Translations under genes and position numbers: made by a program
Source of the DNA: Diabrotica undecimpunctata
Taxonomy: Eukaryota; Arthropoda; Insecta; Coleoptera; Chrysomelidae
Direction of reading: 5' to 3'
NCBI RefSeq assembly: GCF_040954645.1
Contig: NC_092804.1
Span: forward strand, 41,259,753-41,323,752
Length of the DNA: 64,000 nt
Shown: piece by piece, positions 12,448 to 23,794 of the stretch
Numbering within the stretch: position 1 is the stretch's first letter
Layout of the letters: every line of letters begins with the position of its first letter
The notes under the pieces: generated by a model
Told to the model about the DNA's origin: nothing
The model's input: only the letters and a program-made list of their open reading frames with translations
The model's database searches: none

Positions 12448-12663
12448 TAGACTATACCTTTAATTATTGCTTTAACTTTTTGTAACATGTATAATAAATG
12501 AATGTAGTGTATCTAGTAATGTAGTGTATATTAAATGCCTATATTTTATTGAACTTCCGACCTATATTAATTCATCACAACATAGACCCTTGATAACTTA
12601 AAACCTCTATAACTTAAAATATTTGGTTTTTTCCTTGGACTTTAACTTATCGAGGTTATAATG

Positions 12664-12952
12664 TAATTAAAAATAAGGGCAAAAGACCACGAAGTTAAAA
12701 ATTTAGTTTGAAAATCAGAGATGCTAAAGGTATTATCAGACCAACAGTATATATGGTGTATTATAGATGTCAGACAGAAGTGATGACAGAATATACAGAA
12801 AGAAAACTGACAGTATTTTAAAGATAAATTTGTAAGATTTTTGGACATATTACCGAAAACGGAGTATGGAAATCCCGGTACAACCATGAACTCTACCAAC
12901 TGTTCAAAGAAGTATCAATCTCAGAATTCGCTACAGAGACTTCGATAAAGTC
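12664..12952 (+). pseudogene. LINE post-RT segment, continuation of 10225-10333
   Basis: The frames give KGIIRPTVYMVYYRCQTEVM and, after a frameshift, FGHITENGVWKSRYNHELYQ. These correspond to the conserved 'IIRPTVxYxCExWVMT' and 'NGxWRxRYNHELYxLY' blocks found downstream of the RT core in many LINE ORF2 proteins. The orientation matches the YADD scrap across the pogo element. It ends at the SINE insertion. Confidence 0.65.
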
Positions 12953-12965
12953 GTAATGCGATGAT
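12953..12965. repeat. Target-site duplication, left copy
   Basis: GTAATGCGATGAT, identical to 13262-13274; flanks the SINE. Confidence 0.85.
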
Positions 12966-13261
12966 AATATAATAGTCTCCCGTTTTATACCGCTGTCGCG
13001 GCTTTGGGAGTATAGCAGGGTAGTCTGCTATATCTAGGGCCTACGGTATACAAGAAAGGTAACATGGCCAGTGCTACGCTTCAACCGTCTATTATTACCC
13101 CTGGTTTTACCCAAGGTACTCATTTTTATTCAGGCTGAGTCGACCTGGGGCCTATAGACATTTTTAAAATGTCTAGATGTTCTTGCCGGCGGTAGGATTC
13201 GAACTCCGAACCACCTGCTTGCGAGGCAAGCATCCTACCGCTTGCGCTACGCAGGCCCTTT
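12966..13261 (-). mobile_element. tRNA-derived SINE
   Basis: On the minus strand the element starts at 13261 with a tRNA-like head. A box TAGCGCAAGCGG (13238-13249) matches the consensus TRGCNNARNNGG, and B box GTTCGAATC (13196-13204) matches GWTCRANNC. A stem-loop at the anticodon-arm position (TGCTT/AAGCA, loop GCCTCGC) is visible. A body of about 220 bases unrelated to tRNA follows. Both sides carry the 13-bp duplication GTAATGCGATGAT. RNA polymerase III would start from the internal boxes; mobilisation would use a LINE in trans. The promoter boxes are intact, so this is a fairly young insertion into the LINE remnant. Confidence 0.85.
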
Positions 13262-13274
13262 GTAATGCGATGAT
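13262..13274. repeat. Target-site duplication, right copy
   Basis: GTAATGCGATGAT, identical to 12953-12965. Confidence 0.85.
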
Positions 13275-13480
13275 GCAGGAGATAAATAGATTGCCGAACC
13301 CTAGATGGAATTGGCTTGAAAACTTCGTATACTTCGTATTCTACATACGGAGGCACAGAGCGTACGAGGCAAAGAGACGATGTTAAAAGTCTTTTTTACC
13401 CGAGACGACAAAAGTAAAATACCGAACGCAAGAATAAAAGAACGAACGCCACCAAAAAATTGAGTGAACGAAATATTACA

Positions 13481-13575
13481 GGAGAGTGAAGGAAAGAGAG
13501 AGAGAGGAAGAGAGAGAGAGGCTTAGAGTGAGAGAGAGAGAGAGAAAAAAAGAGAGCAAAAGAGGGGGAGAGAGA
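13481..13575. repeat. GA-rich low-complexity tract
   Basis: Purine-only runs of GAGAGA and related units with few interruptions. Confidence 0.85.
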
Positions 13576-14599
13576 TTACATAATTGTATTTAAGTAATAT
13601 TATTATGTAATGATTATACTCTAAGCAGAATTCGAACTTATACACAGTATTTAGCTATTGGAATACTGAAGTAATCTAGTTTTCTCGGAACTTTGGGTTT
13701 CATAATTTTTCCAGCATTATTATTAACAAAAATTCGAATCTGCCATTTGTTTTTCTGTATCTGTTACAGTTTTGTTTACACTAACCATCAACGGAGAGAC
13801 GCACTGAACAAAAATAAGGCACCATGTTTTTTATTTTAAATAATAATTAATAATTAATTAATAATCCTTAACCAAACATTAAATTTAAAATATCTCTTTT
13901 ATGCATGTTTTATTAATTATATCAGTAAAACAATCATCAATATTCAACAACAAATCAATAAACAAATCAATAAATTCTGTGATAACGATACTATTCTTTA
14001 TTATTCAATTGAGGAAATTAATCGGAACAGAGGAAATTTGGTTGATTTTTACAATTCCAAATGTTTAAAATTAAGACATCCTCATATTCTCTCGAAAATA
14101 ATACCATTTTCCTGATCTAATTTATTAAGCCGAAAAATCAATAGAGGATGCCATAAATCCTATCACTCTCACAAACTGTGTTAGTTATAGTGATAGTTTG
14201 GATAGTAAATATATATCTTGCCCAACGGGAGAGGGTGACATGTATTCGTATTCGCTTCTCGTTCGAAAATATACTAGCTATGAATATGAATTAAATCTCC
14301 ATATACAATCCGAGACGACTGTATTTTGACAGCATTAATGAATTATTCACACAAGATTGGCAGAACGAATTCGTTTGTTTATTATTTCGAATTTCGGCAT
14401 AAACTGTGTTACAAAATTAAATTTATTTATAAAAACATGTAAATTTAGTTAGATTTAATATTAAGGGCATTTTCGTTCGAAAAAAAAGTACATAGTCAAT
14501 TTATCCTTAATTATTATCTTTAAAAGAAATTAACAAAAATTTCAGTTAAAAACCCGTTTTTTTTTAATTTTGATTTTTACTTCGGAAATCTCTTATTTT
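13576..14599. other. AT-rich intergenic DNA
   Basis: No coding region or repeat family recognised. Confidence 0.35.
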
Positions 14600-14675
14600 C
14601 AGAAAGATTTCTGTCAATCTAATGATTTCTAAAGTGGAAAGAGAAACATCAAATAAACCTATTTTAAACATAAAT
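14600..14675 (+). repeat. Degenerate PLE-type terminal repeat
   Basis: Contains ATGATTTCTAAAGTGGAAAG then AGAAACATCAAATAAACCTA, a diverged match to the 11180-11230 block. It is directly upstream of Penelope-like coding sequence in the same orientation. Confidence 0.45.
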
Positions 14676-14689
14676 AAAACACGAAATCT

Positions 14690-15030
14690 AAAGCAAAGAG
14701 AAACTCAAAGCGATCAAACCATTAAAAGAAGCTGACAAGGGAAACGCAACTTTAATTACCATGACAAAAGTAAATCTCAGGAGAAAATTAAACAATTGGA
14801 TACAAATGGACCATACACACAACTCCAACCAAATTAATGGAAAACAGAATATATAAACAACTGAACAGCACACTATAGCAGGATACCAGGTATATAATGA
14901 GTCCAACAATTCACAAAGAAAGTTTACCCCTCAAACCAATTTACAGTAGCTTAGGTTCTTACTACAGCAAACTGTTAAAGTTCCTCCTAGACATAATACA
15001 ACCTTTAGCTCACAACACAACAACATTTAT
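14690..15030 (+). pseudogene. Penelope-like reverse transcriptase fragment
   Basis: The plus frames give IKPLKEADKGNATLITM, matching the PLE 'ADKGNATV(I/V)M' signature. After breaks they give PTIHKESLPLKPIYSSLGSY followed by SKLLKFLLDIIQPLAHNTTT, matching the PLE 'P(K/T)IHKxxxPLRPIVSSIGSxxYxLAKFLxxILxPL' block. The order is right for the N-terminal half of a PLE RT; the catalytic half and endonuclease are absent. It is preceded by the degenerate terminal repeat and followed by a LINE end, so it is truncated. Confidence 0.7.
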
Positions 15031-15240
15031 TGCTTATGTACGTGTCTTCCCAGGTACGTGTCTAATGAAATGATAGGAAGAGGTCTAAAAGTTCCCACTA
15101 TCAAAGAAGAAATCTCTAACTTCAACAGAAAATGTAAAGAGAGACTAAGTGTGTATTCCAATGCGCTCGCAAGTGATCTGTTTGACTTTAGTGAACTTTA
15201 ATAAACAAACAGACTTAATAACTATATTTTAAGATCAGAC
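15031..15240 (+). pseudogene. Jockey-like LINE 3' end fragment
   Basis: The frame reads YVSNEMIGRGLKVPTIKEEI followed by SNFNRKCKERLSVYSNALAS and a stop near 15198. This resembles the extreme C-terminus of Jockey-type ORF2 proteins ('APWYVSNxxIxxDLxIPTVKEEIxxF...YxxRLxxHPNxLA'). An AT-rich tail follows. It is a short 5'-truncated piece. Confidence 0.6.
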
Positions 15241-15282
15241 TAAAATCGATATTAAGTAATCATTAAACATTAATTCAGACTT

Positions 15283-16975
15283 TTGAGTCTTAAAGTCCCG
15301 AGAAGACGACTAAACAATGGAAAATGCGAAATACATAAACTAAAGAACAAAGAAGGAGTCCTCACATCACATAGAGAAGAACTACTACACATAGTTAAAG
15401 ACTTCTACCAAGAACTATACACAAGCCAAAGAGAAGACCAAAAGAACTTGGAAGCCGCCGCATCACGCAGAATTATCAACCAGGGTTCAGAGCTCATGCC
15501 AGAGATCACACTAAGCGGAATCCAGGACGCAATAAAAAATATGAAAAACAACAAAGCGCCAGGAGAAGATGGAGTCGTAATAGAAGCTATAAAGATGGGC
15601 GGACGTGTCCTTCTAAACCAAATAAAAATGTTGTTTAACCTTTGTCTAACAGATTGTTGCATACTAAAAACATGGAATAATGCAGTAACAATTTTACTAC
15701 ACAAGAAAGGAGACAAGGCACACCTAGAAAACTATAGGCCAATCAGCCTATTGAACCACATCTATAAAATATTTACCCGAATAATTACGACAAGAATAAA
15801 GAAAAAGTTAGATTTCTACCAGCCCCAAGAACAAGCTGGCTTCCGCTCAAAATTCGGAACAAACGATCACCTGCAAAAAGTAATAACCTTAATAGAAAAG
15901 TCGCTAGAATATAACAGATCACTGGTACTTATCTTCGTATACTTTCACAAAGCCTTCGACACTGTGGAATTAGACAGCATTATAACTGCTCTGAACAATA
16001 GTAGAATAGATTACCGGCTCACAAAGCTAGTACAAACATTATACAAAAACGCCACAATGTGTGTAAAACTATATGATACCACCAGAGAAATTCATATCAA
16101 GAGAGGTGTGAGACAGGGCGACACTCTCTTACCTAAATTACATATTACGGTCCTCGAATACGCCTTTAAAATGCTTAAGTGGGAAAATAGAGGAATAAAA
16201 ATAGGTGGAGAAATGCTCAATCATCTGCGTTTTGCCGACGACATAGTACTTATTACCGAAGATCTGGGTGAAGCAAAACAAATGGTATAAGAATTAGAAA
16301 ATGCACCTTCAACAATAGGTCTAAAAATGAACATCAGTAAGATCAAATTTATGACAAATTTAGTTCCCAGCGAACACCTAATCATCCAAAATCAAGTGAT
16401 AGAATTGACAGAAAAGTACATAATATATCTTGGTCATGAAATCAGAATAGGCAATACTTGCTTGGGTGGCGTATGGTTCAATAAGAGACATGTTTAAGAG
16501 CAACATCCCGATAGCTATGAAACGGAAGACATTTGACCAATGCGTTCTTCCTATTATGACATACGAAGCAGAAACCCTCACGCTCACAGAAACAACAGCA
16601 CTTAAAATGCGAGTGGCAGAAAGGCGCATGGAAAGATCAATTCTCGGCGTGACAAAAAAAAAACAAAATAAGGAATCAAGACTTAAGGAAAAGAACAGGT
16701 ATCAGTGATGTCGTCGAACGTATAGCCAAGCTGAAATGGAATTGAGCAGGTCACATAGCGAGACTGAAAGACACAAGATGGACCAGAAAACTAATTGACT
16801 GGCGCCCAATAGAAGACAAACGCAGCAAAGGACGACCACCAACACGCTGGATGAACGACATTGGGCAGATATCCAAGAAATGCCAACAAGAAGCACAGAA
16901 CCGTGAAGAGTGGCGAAAAATGGGAGAGAACTATGTCCAGCAGTCGACAGAAGAGGTTGCATGATGATGATAAAA
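15283..16975 (+). pseudogene. 5'-truncated LINE (RT plus C-terminal region)
   Basis: A 335-codon open stretch carries the RT: IKNMKNNKAPGEDGV, ILLHKKGDKAHLENYRPISL, QAGFRSKFGTNDHLQ, then IFVYFHKAFDTV, where the motif A aspartate is replaced by tyrosine (codon 15940-15942), GVRQGDTL and LRFADDIVLIT (YADD-type box at 16231-16242). A stop at about 16288 and frameshifts follow. The C-terminal part reads LPIMTYEAETLTLTE, KWN(stop)AGHIARLKD, KGRPPTRWMNDI and EEWRKMGENYVQQS, with a TGATGATGATAAAA tail. The endonuclease is missing. The tail and C-terminus suggest an RTE/BovB-like relative (inference). The related copy at 24640-25621 keeps aspartate at motif A. Confidence 0.85.
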
Positions 16976-19789
16976 CATTAATTAAATTTATGTTCTGTCA
17001 TTATTGTTTAGTTAAAGTAAAAGTCTATTGGAACTCCCCTTGAGCTAAATCTATTTGATACCGAAGGTATCTGAAAATAAGTAAACTTTTCCTTTAAAGG
17101 GATTGAAAGCCGGATGATTTAAACTAGACGTATCGATGCCCACAGGATAGCAGGGATACCAACAGTGGAAAAAAAACTGACAATTGGCTACTAGAAGTAG
17201 AAATCTGAAAATATTATATTATTATATTTTTACTTACTTATCTAAATTTTTTATAACACTCTCCTACTTATTTTTTTTTTCAAATACAATTTAATAAGGC
17301 ACAATAACATAACAAGATTTATACGCCCTATCGCTTTTTCTATAAACTGTTAAAAAAGTATACAAAACGCAAAAATAGAACACGTTTAATAAAAATCTAA
17401 ACAACAAACAAGTAAAAACAAGTACATTTATAAGAGCACAAACACTCTCATATCTTCACGCTGTTACATCAAGGATACTTGATGTATAGCATTTTCGTTT
17501 ACTTTAATCTAACAACTCCAAAACTCGAAAAATAACCGAAGATTTATTACCCCTCGTGACTTATATAGAATTACTGTAAGCACAAATTGTTCACAAAATA
17601 ATTGACTATCACGCAGGCTACTCAATCCCTTCATTTGTCACTGTCTGCGCGTTCATATGTTCTTAAATTAATGACAGTTTTTTGCCCTACTGACCGCGCC
17701 AGTTTGTTCTATCTGGCGATTTGTTTCGCAGGTCCGGCTGGTCCATACCGGCGAGGCATGTTCTCGAGAGGAACCGCAAACCAGACGGTGCTTCTTGGGA
17801 CGACGAGGACGGCCTCAATTTATGGGTTTTAGTCGTATGTAATAAAAAGTGAACAATACCAAAAACCATTAGCCGAAAACAGCGGAAGTAAAAAATCGAT
17901 GTGCTAGAGGTATGCAGAGAGCTTTAGAACGGGGACTAGAAATATTCAACGTGCTTAAAATAAGAGTACCACTACTTTAATAATTATAATAATACCAATA
18001 ATATTTTTTTAAATGTATTTTTAATAATATCATCTTTATTGTTTAGTTTTGTTTTTTATGGCATATACTTTTGTCATGCAGTCAATTTTAATAGATTCTT
18101 TGATCCGACAAATACACATTGTTATCACTAATACGATATAGACGCATCATTCCTAGATAAAAACACTTACAAACTCAAGGAATATACAAGGTCGCTCACT
18201 TCTCGTCTAGTCCATTAGAACATTTTCAACAGACAAACAATACTGATGACAAACAAAACTTTAACTAATTCTTTATTGGCAATCTAATAAACCTAAATAA
18301 ATACTTTATGTTGTATAGAACTGCAAAGCAGTCTGAAATAATTAAAATGACGTTGTTGTAACAATTTTTTACAAATTTTTATGCTTTGAGTATATCTAAG
18401 CAAAAATTGAAACATTAGTAAATGCACGGCCATCCATCTTCCCTTCCTCTCTTTGTGCGTCTAACAAACAGGACGAAAATGTTGTTTGAGTGGTCTCTTG
18501 ATGAGGTAAGCCGAAAAATTCCTTTGCTCTTATATATTTTTAAATGAATATTTATTTTAGACCCTTACAGGGAGCCCAAATAGTTGCTAGAACTATGTTT
18601 ATTGGCCCGAGGTTTTCTAACATGTTTCGTGCTTTATTGTGTATCAACAAACACATTTGTGTTTGTATGGTAATGTTAGCGTGAGCCTAAGGTCTCCTAA
18701 CAATTACAAAGTAAATTATTTTTTTTGTGTCTTAGTGACAATTCTAGTGTGTTGTATTTTATATCGTTTGTGAAATTCCAAATGACAGTACCTTAATGAT
18801 GTTGTTTCGTATTAAATGAGAGCAGTTGGTCTTATAATAAAAGATTCTGTGAATCTGGATTATAGTAACATATATCTGCATTTTATATTTATTTTATTGA
18901 ATAGTGAAGATTATCTATGAACTAAATAACAGTGATTTACTATTGATCATTTAATTACAATAAATATCTACATTCTACATAATATACAAATGTATTTTTA
19001 ATGTGAACGAATTTCTAAATTTGAAATAAAGTATAATTTTATTTTCACATATTCCTCATTCATAATTTAATGTCAAGATATAAAATGTTTATTTTCTGAC
19101 AATACGATTTTAATTTAATTTCGCATAAGTACTTCTCATGTGTAATTTAATACCGTAAATACAGATTAGTTATTGCTTTTCTGGGATGACGAAGAATCTT
19201 TTAATAACTTTTTATTTCTTACAAAATAGTAAAGATTTACTTTGTTTTCAGTTTTTCATTGTATTTTTTTTTGTCTGCGCTCGTTTCCTTACGAGTATAA
19301 ACTATTAAGGATATGGAGGGAATGGTGCCCAATTCATTTTAATTTTAAAGATAATATAAAAAGTTTCTATTCGATTTTTTAAGAAACCGCACCCAAACTC
19401 TCCGATACGAGCAGAAAGGCCTAGATTGTTTGTGTACTCAAGTAAATAGTTTGCTTACGTTACAATATTATATAATTATTATGTAATATATGCGGATGTA
19501 ACACTTCGTATTTTATGTAGTCGAATGCATTAAATAAATAAAACTTTTTAGTGCCAAAGCCAAATAATTTTGAAGTCACTCAGTAAATAAAGAATGCTAT
19601 GATTTTGACATTAATTCATAAAACTAACAATAGTTTGACGTTTATTGAAAAGTTTTGTAATATTAATTGTATTAGTAATTAAAGCTGACAGTTGTTTTAT
19701 GTGTTTTTAAAAGCTCTAAAATAAAGATGGTTGTAATGAAAAAGAGCTTTAATAATAAGAGATTCTTATAGTGATGTAGCCAATTTGTT
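16976..19789. other. Intergenic DNA, no gene recognised
   Basis: AT-rich apart from a G+C-richer block at about 17690-17820 whose open frames (17602-17832 plus, 17687-17869 minus) show no known domain. A near-perfect inverted repeat lies around AACAAACACATTTGTGTTTG at about 18647. Nothing else is supported. Confidence 0.3.
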
Positions 19790-20420
19790 TAACGACACTT
19801 CCTTTAACCATTCACCTATCCATAAGGCGCGGCAAAAAAAATTAAAGCACTTTAACGAAACTGAACGAGTAAAAATGGTATTCCAACAGGTAGACCAAAA
19901 ACTGTCATAAATTTTAATAAAAATACCAAATTTAATGCAGAGTTTCGATAAACATCCTCATGCAGAGCTGCACAAATACATGATGTAGGTCATTCTTCAG
20001 TATATTACATAAGAATTTATTTAAACCATACAACATCCATTTCTTACACAAAATAAATAAAGATGACTACGGCTGTAGATTGCAGTTTAGTAAGGTAATG
20101 ATGAATACAGACTGACAATAACTTGACACACTGAACACATGAAAACCATACTCAAAGGCCACATACACTAAATGTATGGTCGTATATAGTGGGTTGTCAG
20201 TTAATTGGGCTGTTTTTTATAGAAGGTAATTTACCTAGCAATAATTATGAAATGCTACTTAGAAATGAAATTGTATCTGCCCTGAAAAACTAATTTGGAG
20301 CCAATTTTAATGAAATATGTCTTCAGTAGAGCTCCAGCTCATTGTGGTGTAAATATTCGGCAATATTTAGATCAGTCATTTTCCAGACGATGGATTAGTA
20401 TCAATTACACCCATTTCTAA
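19790..20420 (+). pseudogene. Highly decayed mariner-like transposase
   Basis: Patches in shifting frames match mariner transposases: a TGRPKT hinge (about 19892), an NPxxFDKHPHAELH-like stretch, a VGCQLIGPFF-like stretch (about 20195), and near the end SRAPAHCGVNIRQYLDQSFS followed by RRWIS, corresponding to 'QDSAPAHxxxxVRQYLDExFPxRWIGR'. The second catalytic aspartate position is altered and stops are dense. Terminal repeats were not identified. Confidence 0.5.
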
Positions 20421-20429
20421 AAAAAAAAT

Positions 20430-20946
20430 TTACACATTACCATATATACAAAATATCACACCAAACCTGGTACGAATATTCAACTCTGTTGCTGTTTAAG
20501 TTTGCAAATAAAACAGTTTTAACAATAAATTCAGTTCTCTCTAAACTAAAAATTAGAACATAGTCTAACATAGTTTGTAGTATTCCTTGTATAAATTGTA
20601 ATTTGCAATACATTGGCCATTCTTCAGGGTAAGGGATCCTATTACCTCCCAATAGAGTGATTCGAAGAAATATCCAAATATGTGTAGTTTACCCATGCAT
20701 GTTAACCAAAACGATCACAAACCAAAACGATCACACAGAAGCTAAGGTATAAGCAATTAGAAACAATTATTTCAAAAGATTGTTTCTTGAGATGGCCCTT
20801 ATCTCCGAATCAGAGAAACCCATAATCAAGAAATCTGGCATGAGCCACTTAAGTGAGATGTACTCACATCTATTGTTTTTAGATAAAGAGTTTGATGCAA
20901 AAAGAAAACAATATCGAAATAATATAGATTTTGATGTAGAAATCTA
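20430..20946 (+). pseudogene. Penelope-like element C-terminal remnant (GIY-YIG region)
   Basis: The frames read LPYIQNITPNLVRIFNSVAV, then VCSIPCINCNLQYIGHSSG, which matches the PLE linker 'VYSIPCxxCxxxYIGQTxR' that opens the GIY-YIG endonuclease. The tail ends with NYFKRLFLEMALISESEKPI, corresponding to the conserved 'RLFLEMxxI' block near the PLE C-terminus. Several stops interrupt it. About 500 bases downstream lies a hammerhead-like motif in the same orientation, fitting a PLE end. Confidence 0.7.
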
Positions 20947-21440
20947 AAAGGTATGGTTTTGTATTGTTTCTGATATAGAAACTCATCTGATTAAAAATAA
21001 GGGTAGAGTCAAATTATAAATAAACACAAAACGAACTGTTAGATTAAGTCATTGTCAACTTTGTTGTTGTTGTTTCATAGGACACGTGTCATATCCAACT
21101 GCCGTCAATTCAACGCAGTGCCTGCCAATTTTTTTTATCAAAAAAAACTTTCTGCAAAAAAGTTCACGTTGTACCTAACAATGAAGCTTTAGTTTTATTA
21201 TTATAATGTGAAGGATTTTTAATGTCTCCTGTGAAAATATTATTGTGATTTCTTCGCTGAACGAATGTTTGTTTTTTAAAAAAGAAGTTGTAACTCCATT
21301 TAACATTTCCTCATTCGAGGATTTTTTACATACAATTTTTAACCATCCACCAATTTCATACTATCTAACGGCAGTAATCTCAATTATGTAAGTTAAATAT
21401 GTACCTGTTATCTAAAATATAACTCATCATAAACTTTTTA
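20947..21440. other. Presumed PLE 3' untranslated region
   Basis: AT-rich, non-coding, between the PLE C-terminus and the hammerhead-like motif on the same strand. Confidence 0.35.
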
Positions 21441-21488
21441 GCTATCACTGATGATGGTATAAAGCATACCGAAATATATTCGATAACG
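21441..21488 (+). ncRNA. Hammerhead-ribozyme-like motif (plus strand)
   Basis: Core CTGATGA (21448-21454), one T, stem II GGTAT (21456-21460), loop AAAGC, ATACC (21466-21470), then GAAA (21471-21474). Stem I can form from GCTATC upstream and GATAAC downstream with one mismatch, plus a non-pairing junction position. The stem II sequence is unlike the other three loci here but pairs perfectly. Self-cleavage is inferred from layout; hammerheads are known in Penelope-like elements. Confidence 0.6.
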
Positions 21489-22931
21489 GAAAAAAGAGTA
21501 CTTTTAGTTTTGTTAATTCAGCTACTCACTCACTAATCCCTTTCTTTTGTATATATAAATATATATACAAGTTTAGTAATATTTTTCAAATATGTAAACT
21601 ATTTTCAATACAAGTTCCAACTTGTACTTAGAAAGGTTAATAAAAGTGTTTTATTCTACCCGAACAGTTTCATCCATATCTGTATATTTATTAAACATAA
21701 ATAAATTATACCCTGTTGGTATCTGCTCCCCATCTAAACCCTTGAACAGCTCCAAATCGCACAGTGGTCGGGTTGATAGAAGAGCAGCAGTTTTTGGCAT
21801 AAAAACTACCTAGCGAGAGGATTCTCGTCCTCGGTATCTGAGCAGATAATATTAATGGGCGACTTTTATTAATATCCGACGCTATGCGGTCGGAATTTTA
21901 CAGAAAAGATATACGGATTATGTGCCGTGGTTCGTATATTTACCGCGTATTTTACTCACCGAAAAGTTTAACATATTAGCGCCATCTTCCACTATTTGCT
22001 TTTTCCCGGTTTTAACTTTACGTACTGCCTACATATTCGAAATATATTCAAGTAAACCTTAGTTGGTTAGTTGTGTACCATAAATTCATTAGCCGGTATT
22101 TGAGATTGTTGTAGTTAGAATGATGGGGTAAAATGTTTCAAATTCCTATATAGAGTAGCCTTAATAATAAAATAAAAAACTAAATATTCTAGAATTTATG
22201 TTGTACATTGGTATTATTTTCACGATTTAATTATAATATGAAATATAGATATACTACAAGCGATATCTGTTTTAAAATAAACATGTTCCATAGGAGTATA
22301 TTTTTTTTTCTGGAATCATTTCAGGATGTACCTTGTGCTAATAATCAAAATATGCGCCAGTCTCAAACCTTGTGCTTAGTTTTTATTTAACAAAATTTGA
22401 AAGAGATCAAAATTTTTGCTTTTTGCGCTCATATTTTCGTCTATGTGACTGGCTAGAAATTAAAAATTTAATGTTTACTGTTTAAAAAATAGCAATTATT
22501 GGGAGAAAAGATGTTACGTAGGCGGTACAGTAGACTAGTATAAAGCTTTATGGGGAGACCAGTCTGTGTTGGTACCCCTAACAAAAATTGTCTGTAAAAT
22601 CCTTCATCAAATAGATAAAAGACTCTTTTTACCATGAAACGTTACACGTTACTCTTTGTAATAACAAACTTTTTGACAAATAAAAGAAAACTAATACTTT
22701 GACAGTTAAATTTAAAAAATAAAAAAGGAAGGAATGTCATCATACCTGAATTGTCGGGTATGATGGAATACTTTATTTTGTTATGGTTTATTTTGACATC
22801 TAAGTTAAATATTTTAAAATAAATAAAACAACACTATAAAGGAACTTAAAAACTCTATTTAGTACTAAAAAAAACATTTAAATGCATAATTCACACTTAC
22901 ACTTTAATTTTTTTCTCTACACCTGCACATT
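21489..22931. other. Intergenic, no gene recognised
   Basis: AT-rich. A small inverted repeat (CATCATACC ... GGTATGATGG) lies near 22738-22766. Open frames at 21622 and 22208 show no domain. Confidence 0.3.
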
Positions 22932-23175
22932 TTAAGCTGCATCAAATTCATGGTCGCTTTCATTAATTTTGACTTCTTCCTCGTCTTCGCTTTCATCAAT
23001 TATTCTCTTCATGGTTTCATTTGTCTTCTTCCTAAGCATCCTCCGTCTTTCTTTCTCCTTATTTTCTGCCTGTGCAAGTTATACTGCTGCAATAGCTGGT
23101 GAGTTATTTAAAATACCTGTTTTCTTTCTTTTTCGTTTTTTTGGGCTATCCTGTGATAAAATTTTGACATTTTAT
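22932..23175 (-). pseudogene. Lys-rich then acidic C-terminal tail of an unknown (transposon-like) protein
   Basis: The minus strand encodes KILSQDSPKKRKRKKTGIL, NNSPAIAAV, a stop, then LAQAENKEKERRRMLRKKT, IIDESEDEEEVKINES and a stop at 22932-22934. A basic nuclear-signal-like stretch followed by coiled-coil-like and acidic tails is common at the C-terminus of insect DDE transposases, but no catalytic part is present. One in-frame stop is seen. The family is not identified. It may be the distal part of the minus-strand transposase at 23795-24563, split by the LINE piece between them (inference only). Confidence 0.35.
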
Positions 23176-23339
23176 TTTTGTCTGGGTTTGGAGAACTTGA
23201 TTTAAAACCTACTTTGAAACCATTTCTGGTTAATCGATATTTTCTGTCCTATTCCTTTACGAGGTGGGTTTTAGGACGAAGGCCGGTGATAGGAGTAGCA
23301 AACATTTTTGATTCTTTTTTTGGATCTTAAAATTGACAT

Positions 23340-23787
23340 CCTTAGTAAAATTGTAAAAAATATGGACTGGATATAAACACCAGCAAAACCAAACTAATGA
23401 TCATCAGCAAGGAAAACATAACTGAAGCAAATCTGTATGTGAACCAAATGAGAATTCAACGTGTCTCACGATACAATTCCTTGGGAACTATAATTAATGA
23501 GTCGTGGGACAATACCCAACAGATTAAATGTCGCATCGGAAAGGCAAAAAGTGCATTCTTGACTATGAGTTCTGTGTTCAAGAGCCATGACCAAACCCTA
23601 GATACAAAAATAAGGCTCCTTAAATGTTATGTGTTCTCAATACTTCTGTACGGAGTAGAAACGTGGACATTGACGGAGGAAACTCTATCAAAACTTCAGG
23701 CTTTTAAGCTATGGTTATACAAAAGGATCCTGAAGATACCATGGATAGACAAAGTCACCAATGAAGAAGTACTGCGAAGTCTGTAAT
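23340..23787 (+). pseudogene. LINE post-RT fragment
   Basis: The frame reads YGLDINTSKTKLMIISKENI, SRYNSLGTIINESWD, IKCRIGKAKSAF, LKCYVFSILLYGVETWTLTE and LYKRILKIPWIDKVTNEEVL, then stops at 23785. This is the conserved segment that follows the YADD box in the LINE family represented by the 46918-48700 and 56580-58620 copies. Both the RT core and the 3' end are absent, and it is open for 129 codons. Confidence 0.75.
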
Positions 23788-23794
23788 AGGAGTT

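Larger units (their letters stand above)
10334..12663 (+). mobile_element. Pogo-type DNA transposon
   Basis: The left end reads AGAACCTCGATAAGTCAAACC and the right end is its inverted counterpart (CTTATCGAGGTTATAATG), with TA immediately outside the right end. Both subterminal regions are dense in short ACCTCTATAACTTAAAA-type motifs, as in many pogo/Tigger ends. The interior holds a broken CENP-B/pogo transposase on the same strand. The element is about 2.3 kb including a foreign repeat near 11151-11285. Confidence 0.8.

Noticed and set aside
13190..13261. A genuine tRNA gene on the minus strand
   Set aside because: A and B boxes are perfect, but the anticodon arm has no U at position 33, the acceptor stem does not close, and the sequence continues into a 220-base body with target duplications; this is a SINE head.
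17602..17869. Protein gene in the G+C-richer block
   Set aside because: Open on both strands with no domain match; likely a composition effect.
18479..18563. Possible host exon ending in GATGAG|GTAAGC with an AG acceptor about 50 bases later
   Set aside because: Only about nine codons precede the donor and the downstream frame stops after a few codons; no domain support.
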